Shown: piece by piece, positions 51,801-55,948 of the stretch
Position numbering within the stretch: position 1 is the first letter of the stretch
Layout of the letters: every line of letters begins with the position of its first letter
Source of the DNA: a virus
DNA length: 55,948 bases
Direction: 5' to 3' (one strand)
Virus record (IMG/VR): IMGVR_UViG_3300010885_035166
Location: 1 to 55,948 of that record
Program-made: the position numbers and the translations under genes
Notes under the pieces: model-generated
Told to the model about the DNA's origin: nothing
Databases searched by the model: none
What the model saw: only the letters and a program-made list of their open reading frames with translations

Positions 51801-53351
51801 GAATTAAATGGTGGTGCAGATAATATAGCACCCACAATTAATTTATATGAAAGCGGTATTACTAATACATCTATATCCGCAAGTAAATTTAATTATTCTT
51901 ATTTTAACGGTACACTATTAATTGGTACCAATACGTATAACTATAATGGGGATAAATTACAAGTTAGTGGTAATACAAATATACGTGGTGGATTAACGGC
52001 AAGTACAATATCGGCAACAACATATTTGAATTTACCTAGTTCAACATTTAGTGGTGGTACAATAAATGGTGCAACTAATTTTACAAATGGGTTAACTGCT
52101 AATACAATATCAAAATCTGGGGGGACGTCTTTACAATATCTTATGGCAGATGGTTCTACTTCTGTAATTCCAAATTCAACGAGTGGTTATAATTCAAATG
52201 TTAACCCAGTAACATATGCTTTACAAGATGCTCCAATATTATACCATTCTTTAGCGTGGTTTACGCCTGCTGGTACAATATCTACTACTGGTATAAGTGT
52301 TTCGACAACAATTGGACAATTTGCTTCAACAATGATTGGTGCTAAATTAACTATTAATGGTGAATGGAGAATAATAACAGCATATACAAATACTACAAAT
52401 GTAAGTGTTGCTAGTTCCTACTCACAGAATTATAGTGGAATAGCTGGTGCAAATTTTGGTGTTTATAATAAATATTTTGCAAATGTTGACACTAATAAGA
52501 CGAATGTTGTTTATGATTATCAAAATAATATTAAAACTTATTTTGATGTTAACGGTAATTTTGTTAGCAATTCACTATATAACATTTTTCAAAATATAAA
52601 CGCAACAGCTTTTTTTGCTTTTGGTACAAATGCTGGTATGAGATTTTCACCACAAAATAATGATAGTTTAACAGATGTTAGATTAAAAAGATTAACTTCT
52701 GGAATATTACAAATTGATGATGGTACAACCGACACAAATTATAGGGATTTAATACTTAGAAATTTAACTGGTACAACATTAACAACAACTGGCTTAACGG
52801 CAAGTACAATATCAGCAACAACATATTTGAATTTACCTAGTTCAATATTTACTGGTGGAACCGTAACTGGCCCAACTAGATTCACGAATGGGTTAACCGC
52901 TAATACGATATCAGCTACAACGTATTTAAATGTACCTAGTTCAACATTTTCAGGTGGTACAGTAACTGGACCAACTAATTTTACGAATGGCTTAACGGCC
53001 AATACAATTAGTATTGTACCTAAATTTGTTTCACAAGCAACATATACCGCAACTACTAGTGATTATATTATTTTGGGTGATGTAACGGTAGTTGCTAATA
53101 TATATTTACCACCAGCTAGTAGTTGTACCAATAAAATTTATGAATTTGGTTGGTATAATTATCAAAATGAAGTATTTAGTGGGGAATATTATATCGTTCC
53201 ATCAGCTGGTGACACTTTTGATACCCCACAATCTATTAGTTCTTTACCATGTCTTTTTGACAATAATTTTAGAATGACAACTAAAATTATTTCAAATGGT
53301 GTTAAATGGCATATTTTACAATCGAATACATTAGGAATGACATTACCATAA
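45828..53351 (+). CDS. Giant repetitive tail fibre protein
   Basis: A 2507-residue protein beginning AIRIREDNGNSIFIQGGSGV, a phage fibre N-terminal pattern. The rest is a mosaic of repeated modules: GLTANTISATTYYNLPN (about 14 variants), GTGTTGYIPKFISGSSIGNS (five close copies and one diverged), GGTVGIGTTTPSRKLDVNG and GNKLQVSGNTNISGG, separated by single-copy stretches. The VGIGT-x-P-x-KLDVNG motif is widespread in bacterial and phage beta-helical fibres. A single-copy region at residues 1460-1720 (FTDNFNRALVTPGG on; genomic about 50206-50990) looks like a jelly-roll or LamG-type binding domain. No S74 domain at the end. Its job is probably receptor binding; it starts three bases after the S74 gene. 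Confidence 0.85.
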   Translation: MAIRIREDNGNSIFIQGGSGVPTHLSPRGSLYIDKDAGVAYINKNNLAYWAELSDSASGSTLTGAYLPLSGGTVTGPTNFTNGLSADTISATTYLNLPIDVRVTGGTFNVGTGIATFTNNTGGTFNVSGFITSGGTIVDKYVTGFTYNGSNILTIKQNENLSNLSVVINTMSGLTINGSLSATTYLNLPIDIQTTGATYSNNTFLFTNNTGGTYSVLFNTVTGLTINGNLNVTGNTIFTTGLSANTISATTYYNLPNYVSGTGTTGYISKFISGSSIGNSVIYETTGGTVGIGTTTPSRKLDVNGDANISQLLVVGTDIYSSRVITNAIIPNTLTYVPFYSNASPYGEIMRMQNDGNVLIGTNTSNGNKLQVSGNTNISGGLTATTISATTYYNLPNYFNGSGTTNYIPKWTSSSGLGNSLIYDDGTNIMIGNTITNGNKLQVRGTTSLISLTTSGTSLILGNTSFNFNFNTSIVPQILSLAYGTNNILNIGYDAPNDLIRIYNGGNIQFSTNYFSVGGDANNPISSARVNIESTTKGVLFPRMTTVQRNAILSASTGLMVYDTDVLSLYQYNGSSWLPIRESITGTGTTGYIPKFISGSSIGNSVIYETAGGTVGIGTTTPAYKLDVSGTGRYNDTLSVITTYNPQILAYTTVGGGGKIIQGYNGGYTFSIDGANGGGPRLGLSSSDSNVYDFFELGAFANANNFATKTRNFRILSTISSVEDVRFQIFANSGNVVIQDGGTFTDNGNKLQVSGNTNIIGGLTANTISATTYYNLPNYVGGTGTTGYIPKFISGSSIGNSLIYETTGGTVNIGTTTPTGHKLNVQGSSRFLSTLNIDNTSAGQQALMYFGYSYGLRLKMGYVTSLTPVLENNVQFGQIISDDSGNINIASRSDNPSGLRFYTTLNTTSGYSEAMRITNAGDLLIGTVSESNTKLVVNGNLKALAGFSEIYKLVINQELYTPNIILYPDFSFIYPGGGTVMKMYGDTHNVWIGENPYNTTEKFTVQGTSSLRGNVYFPTEDSSYYFGNDSAFGIVKKTGTNGFLGVSNGGTFYIKRSSTSNIDASTSNTFTTIFSINPNNLLTHSASATFGASDNTFLKLNDEIGFIKKVGGGPILAVNNYRDIIFAQSNSGFITSADTYNTFLTIKSSTGNVGIGTPTPTTKLEVNGDTKISGGLTASTISATTYYNLPNTTFTGGTVTGPTRFTNGLTATTISATTYYNLPNYFGGTGTTGYIPKFISGSSIGDSRIYDNGTNVIIGGASPILADDALSVYGNTRVQNFVAENSLYSRTNFFMLGGSAQLGTGTNTGERLQVFGDARIGGISYAGSSIIIYGQDDVLLPIEAGLKISYNNSSNVGTIQSGKKAVSGYTLSLGGNPLIFFNSNSGVDSGRFSESGNLLIGTKIDNGNKLQVSGNTKISGGLTANTISANSVNIGVIITNYPDTTLYSKNTGSTTSNLSFFTDNFNRALVTPGGVPSVIYTTVGISQIGPTGLNTNALGLTQASTYNILYSRYPAFPVNNYNTQLNSNSTILQWAVNVRQSLNGSVSGFGTGQVGQAVVLACNNPNPSSSGSNGYALVFGNLSTNQWSLVYFTNGLNNNGNITNLISSTNLGGDNRCYYSLRVTYNPSTNVWTLYNRVDGCVSSTTLWGDPLTVATLVGSATSNTYTSIPLPYFAFVYNASTGNGYFDNFSLLNLNSITFSDSVRVEDGNFNQINAHTILQNLTSLNASNDAAAALLNVPLYGLYRNGNNIKVRVGNFTDDVYFTGGTVSGATVFTAGLTATTISASTISTPSFKANSNGLTATTISATTYLNLPNYVGGTGTTGYIPKFISGSSLGNSVIYETTGGTVGIGTTTPSQKLGVNGSIIASAYIIAGNDVFASGLRGNYISPNTLTYIPFISSQSPYGEIMRVQNNGNVLIGTISDNLYKLDVNGATRIKQLLTVEFPSIVDNTSLFNIKSGVDGTNNIFDVQYYKDAALLKIGYAGNNFNRIELNGGADNIAPTINLYESGITNTSISASKFNYSYFNGTLLIGTNTYNYNGDKLQVSGNTNIRGGLTASTISATTYLNLPSSTFSGGTINGATNFTNGLTANTISKSGGTSLQYLMADGSTSVIPNSTSGYNSNVNPVTYALQDAPILYHSLAWFTPAGTISTTGISVSTTIGQFASTMIGAKLTINGEWRIITAYTNTTNVSVASSYSQNYSGIAGANFGVYNKYFANVDTNKTNVVYDYQNNIKTYFDVNGNFVSNSLYNIFQNINATAFFAFGTNAGMRFSPQNNDSLTDVRLKRLTSGILQIDDGTTDTNYRDLILRNLTGTTLTTTGLTASTISATTYLNLPSSIFTGGTVTGPTRFTNGLTANTISATTYLNVPSSTFSGGTVTGPTNFTNGLTANTISIVPKFVSQATYTATTSDYIILGDVTVVANIYLPPASSCTNKIYEFGWYNYQNEVFSGEYYIVPSAGDTFDTPQSISSLPCLFDNNFRMTTKIISNGVKWHILQSNTLGMTLP
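46602..51390 (+). repeat. Dispersed long direct repeats inside the fibre gene
   Basis: A stretch of about 100 bases containing ttcatatctggttcatcaat recurs with few changes starting near 46602, 47577, 48160, 49499 and 51272. A shorter repeat encoding ISATTYYNLPN precedes most copies. The high nucleotide identity, not only amino-acid identity, points to recent duplication or ongoing recombination. Confidence 0.88.
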
Positions 53352-53368
53352 ACATTATTATATTAATG

Positions 53369-53382
53369 ATATTTATATTAAA
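53369..53382 (+). promoter_or_regulatory. Candidate late promoter element
   Basis: gatatttatattaa lies 9-22 bases before the ATG at 53391, in the 39-base gap after the giant fibre gene. It is the closest match to the copy at 7004. Confidence 0.42.
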
Positions 53383-53390
53383 GAATAAAA

Positions 53391-55163
53391 ATGGGTAACA
53401 TAAGAAATTTTAATTTTAATAAATTAGACCTAGCATTATCAAATAGTGACTATTGGGATTTCTTTTTGGCTACCGATGCATCAACGGTAAAATCTTCAAA
53501 CAATAATTGTTTAATTTCTTTATTTGATTTTAATGAATCAAGCATGTATTTGTCTGGTTTAACATCGACAAACATAATTTCAAGTTTAGCTATTTGGACT
53601 GGTTCAACAAATACTGGATATACGTTTAGTACTATTGGTTTGACTGGTATTGATAATGGATTAGTTACGTTTAATAAAACTAGTGGTGATACAGCTAATT
53701 TGGCTTTATTATCAGCATTAACTGGTACCACGCTAATAATTCCTTCTGGTGATAGTCGTTTACATTTAAATAAGATTACTGGTACTACTGGACAATTTAT
53801 TTACCCTATTGATATTTTAAATGATACCAGTGGTAATTATGGACAATTTGGTGGTGGATTTTATCAAGGATATTATAAAATTGACGGGTCAACGTATAAT
53901 GTATGGCCAGAAAGAACATCAAATGGTTGGGTATCTGAGTTTTGGTTGAAAAAAAGTGAATCGTTGTCTAGTGGATACACGGGCACGACATTAAATGATA
54001 CATACCCTAATAATAAGGGATTCTTTTTTTATTGGGGAACTAGGGCCGAAAATAAATTTTGGAACCTATTTGAAGGCGCTGATACAGGTTGTACGAGTGG
54101 GTGTACGGTTGAAAGTGGGTGTACGGATACGCTAAGTCCTTGGTGTACAATACCTAAAGAAACTAATATTTTCATTAATAATGATGGCGAAGTTATTACA
54201 CTTTATCCTAATCAAGAAACAAGTACACTCATAACAAATACCTTTTTAATTTATGGTCGTGCATTTAGTGGACACACTTGTTCGGTATGTGGTGGTAATA
54301 GTCTTTTAGGGACTAAAAACGTTAATAATTATGATGGAAATGGAATTTTAATTAAAAAACCAAAAGATGTTATTACCAACACTCAAAATCCATTTTTAAT
54401 ATTTGGTAGGGCTGGCATAAACAATAGTTGTAATGCTTGTGGTGGAAATAAAAGTGGACTTGGAAACAAAACCGTTTGTTCTTTTACTGGATTTACTAAA
54501 TCAATTCAATTTCAAAATTTAGATTATAAAACCGACATATATGATAACGCCTTAGGATTTAGAATTAAAGATGATGGTAGTATTGGCTATAGATTATTAA
54601 CAATTACTGGTGGTTGCTCTGGAAATACTACAATTATTGGATATACCGTTGAGGAAAAATATTCTGCTAGTGGCCTTGTATCTAATGATGTTTGGACTAG
54701 TGTGATGGTTAGATATTCAACTAATTATTTAAGTGATTGTGAACTAAAACAAAGTGATAAAAGAAAGGGTAAATTAATGTTTTATATTAACGGAAAATTA
54801 AAATTTGTTGTTAATAATTTTAGCGAATTTATTGGTAAACGATTAAATGAACACATGGAAAAACAAATTGGTGTTCCATTTAACATTAGTTTAGGTGGTG
54901 GTTCACAAGGTTTAATTGAAACTCAAACATTTGATGGTAGAGATGAGGCTGATTTAAATCTTCCAATACAAGAAAATTTTGCTGGTACATTTATTGGTGG
55001 TATATCAACATTTAAATTTAATGCTTGTGACTTAGCTTTTACCGATATTCAAAATATTTATAATAATGAGGTAATAAGATATAATCAAGGGATTAGTGGA
55101 TTATTACTTCAAGAAAATGAGTATTACCTTTTACAGGAAGACTATTTTAAAATTATAATATAA
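53391..55163 (+). CDS. Cysteine-rich, LamG-like tail fibre protein
   Basis: A 590-residue protein. Residues about 125-215 and 380-580 look like concanavalin/LamG-type beta-sandwich parts: SNGWVSEFWLKKSESL, KLMFYINGKLKFVVNNF, FAGTFIGGISTFKFNACDLA. Between them lies a cysteine-rich block: GCTSGCTVESGCTD, SPWCTIP, then two similar CSVCGG and CNACGG units in GHTCSVCGGNSLLG and NNSCNACGGNKSGLG, flanked by matching TNTFLIYGRAF/TQNPFLIFGRAG strands. The pairs resemble zinc knuckles or disulphide pins. Probably a surface or receptor-binding fibre. The gene ends one base before the next ATG. Confidence 0.75.
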   Translation: MGNIRNFNFNKLDLALSNSDYWDFFLATDASTVKSSNNNCLISLFDFNESSMYLSGLTSTNIISSLAIWTGSTNTGYTFSTIGLTGIDNGLVTFNKTSGDTANLALLSALTGTTLIIPSGDSRLHLNKITGTTGQFIYPIDILNDTSGNYGQFGGGFYQGYYKIDGSTYNVWPERTSNGWVSEFWLKKSESLSSGYTGTTLNDTYPNNKGFFFYWGTRAENKFWNLFEGADTGCTSGCTVESGCTDTLSPWCTIPKETNIFINNDGEVITLYPNQETSTLITNTFLIYGRAFSGHTCSVCGGNSLLGTKNVNNYDGNGILIKKPKDVITNTQNPFLIFGRAGINNSCNACGGNKSGLGNKTVCSFTGFTKSIQFQNLDYKTDIYDNALGFRIKDDGSIGYRLLTITGGCSGNTTIIGYTVEEKYSASGLVSNDVWTSVMVRYSTNYLSDCELKQSDKRKGKLMFYINGKLKFVVNNFSEFIGKRLNEHMEKQIGVPFNISLGGGSQGLIETQTFDGRDEADLNLPIQENFAGTFIGGISTFKFNACDLAFTDIQNIYNNEVIRYNQGISGLLLQENEYYLLQEDYFKIII

Positions 55164-55164
55164 T

Positions 55165-55948
55165 ATGCCAACATCAGGAAGTAATAAAACAATTAGTGCC
55201 TTACCAATAAATACATCGCCAACAAGTAATGATATTTTTCCAATTGTAAACAACGGTGTTACAAAAAAATTAAGCTTAAGTGGTTTAACTATTTATTTAA
55301 ATACCGTTATTAGTGGAACTGGTGCAAATACAAGATGGGGCACTATAACTGGTTCCTTATCAGCTCAAACTGATTTGCAAACAGCTTTAAACGCAAAACA
55401 AGCTACTTTAATTGATGCGGTTAATATTAAAACCATTAACGGAACCAACATATTGGGGTCTGGTAACGTTACAATTGTTGGTGGTACTGGACTAACAGCA
55501 TTAAATAATTTAACTAGTTCAACACAAACATTTGCAATATCAACATTTGGAACAGATTTTTCAATAAGTAGTTTAACAAATACACATACTTTTGCTATTC
55601 CAACTGCATCAGCAACAGCAAGAGGATTATTAAGTTCGACAAATTGGACAGCATTTAACAACAAACAAAATGCATTAAGTGGAACAGGATTTGTAAAGGC
55701 ACTAAGTGGAACAATTACCTATGATACAAATACATATTTAACTGGAAACCAAGCAATTGCATTAAGTGGTGACGTTAATGGTATTGGGGCGACTGCAATT
55801 ACAACAACACTTAAACAAATAACACAATCAATAGGTGGTAATTTTGTTAAGGTAAGTTTAGATTCTAATGGACGTGTAACTGGAAACACCGCAGTAGTTG
55901 CATCAGATATTACAGCTTTAGGATTTGTATTATCTAGCCCAACATTTA
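55165..55948 (+). CDS. Tail fibre protein, 3' end cut by window
   Basis: Open from ATG 55165 to the window edge (261 codons seen). It starts MPTSGSNKTISALPINTSPT and contains TINGTNILGSGNVTI and SLDSNGRVTGNTAVV-type motifs that are common in phage fibre shafts. Ser/Thr/Asn/Gly-rich and beta-like throughout. It begins one base after the previous stop, so it is in the same operon. Confidence 0.8.
   Translation, partial: MPTSGSNKTISALPINTSPTSNDIFPIVNNGVTKKLSLSGLTIYLNTVISGTGANTRWGTITGSLSAQTDLQTALNAKQATLIDAVNIKTINGTNILGSGNVTIVGGTGLTALNNLTSSTQTFAISTFGTDFSISSLTNTHTFAIPTASATARGLLSSTNWTAFNNKQNALSGTGFVKALSGTITYDTNTYLTGNQAIALSGDVNGIGATAITTTLKQITQSIGGNFVKVSLDSNGRVTGNTAVVASDITALGFVLSSPTF

Noticed and set aside
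1-55948. tRNA, rRNA or insertion sequences
   Set aside because: No cloverleaf, transposase or terminal inverted repeats seen by eye on reading both strands; a tRNA search program would be needed to be sure.

Overview
The window is a 56 kb piece of a large, very AT-rich, T4-superfamily (myovirus-type) phage genome, most likely from a phage of a Bacteroidota (Flavobacteria-like) host. The T4 relationship rests on a portal C-terminus, a gp21-type prohead protease, an acidic scaffold and a gp23-type major capsid protein in the T4 gene order, plus a baseplate hub OB-fold protein and a gp55-like late sigma factor. The host guess rests on A-rich leaders mostly lacking Shine-Dalgarno sequences, a Bacteroidota-style signal peptide and two TAnnTTTG-like promoter elements; it is an inference. 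No tRNA, rRNA, CRISPR array or insertion sequence was seen, and no gene-free stretch exceeds 300 bases.

Layout. (1) 1-9757, plus strand: head morphogenesis (portal, four small unknown genes, protease, scaffold, major capsid protein), then five small genes. Three of these share the N-terminal leader MKKxIKKLLRE, which looks like a T4-type capsid targeting sequence cut by the phage protease; their bodies resemble an acetyltransferase-like protein, a zinc metalloprotease and a GNAT acetyltransferase. A secreted nuclease sits among them. (2) 9761-15390, minus: tail/baseplate genes including the gp5-like OB protein and a probable frameshifted gene pair. (3) 15491-20160, minus: late sigma factor, two glycosyltransferases, a degenerate HAD-like protein and a PhoH ATPase. 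(4) 20185-41875, minus: a glycan-synthesis island with overlapping genes: a tandem sugar nucleotidyltransferase, a GDPD-like phosphodiesterase, a HAD phosphatase, a DUF1796 papain-like protein, a class II aldolase, a glycosyltransferase-kinase fusion and about a dozen glycosyltransferases, followed by dUTPase, an HD-like protein and a glycosyltransferase interrupted by two LAGLIDADG inteins. (5) 42021-44559, minus: five small probable virion genes. (6) 44622-55948, plus: tail fibres, including an S74-chaperone protein, a 2507-residue repetitive fibre, a LamG-like cysteine-rich protein and a truncated fibre gene.

How the parts fit. The protease and scaffold build and mature the head, and the leader-bearing proteins are predicted to be packed with it and possibly injected. 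The gp55-like factor probably reads an ATATTTAT-type element repeated before structural operons. The sugar genes probably make and attach a glycan to the virion, DNA or host surface. The repetitive fibre cluster looks built for recombination and host-range change. The strongest candidates for undescribed biology are the leader/cargo set, the double-intein glycosyltransferase and the size and fusions of the glycan island.
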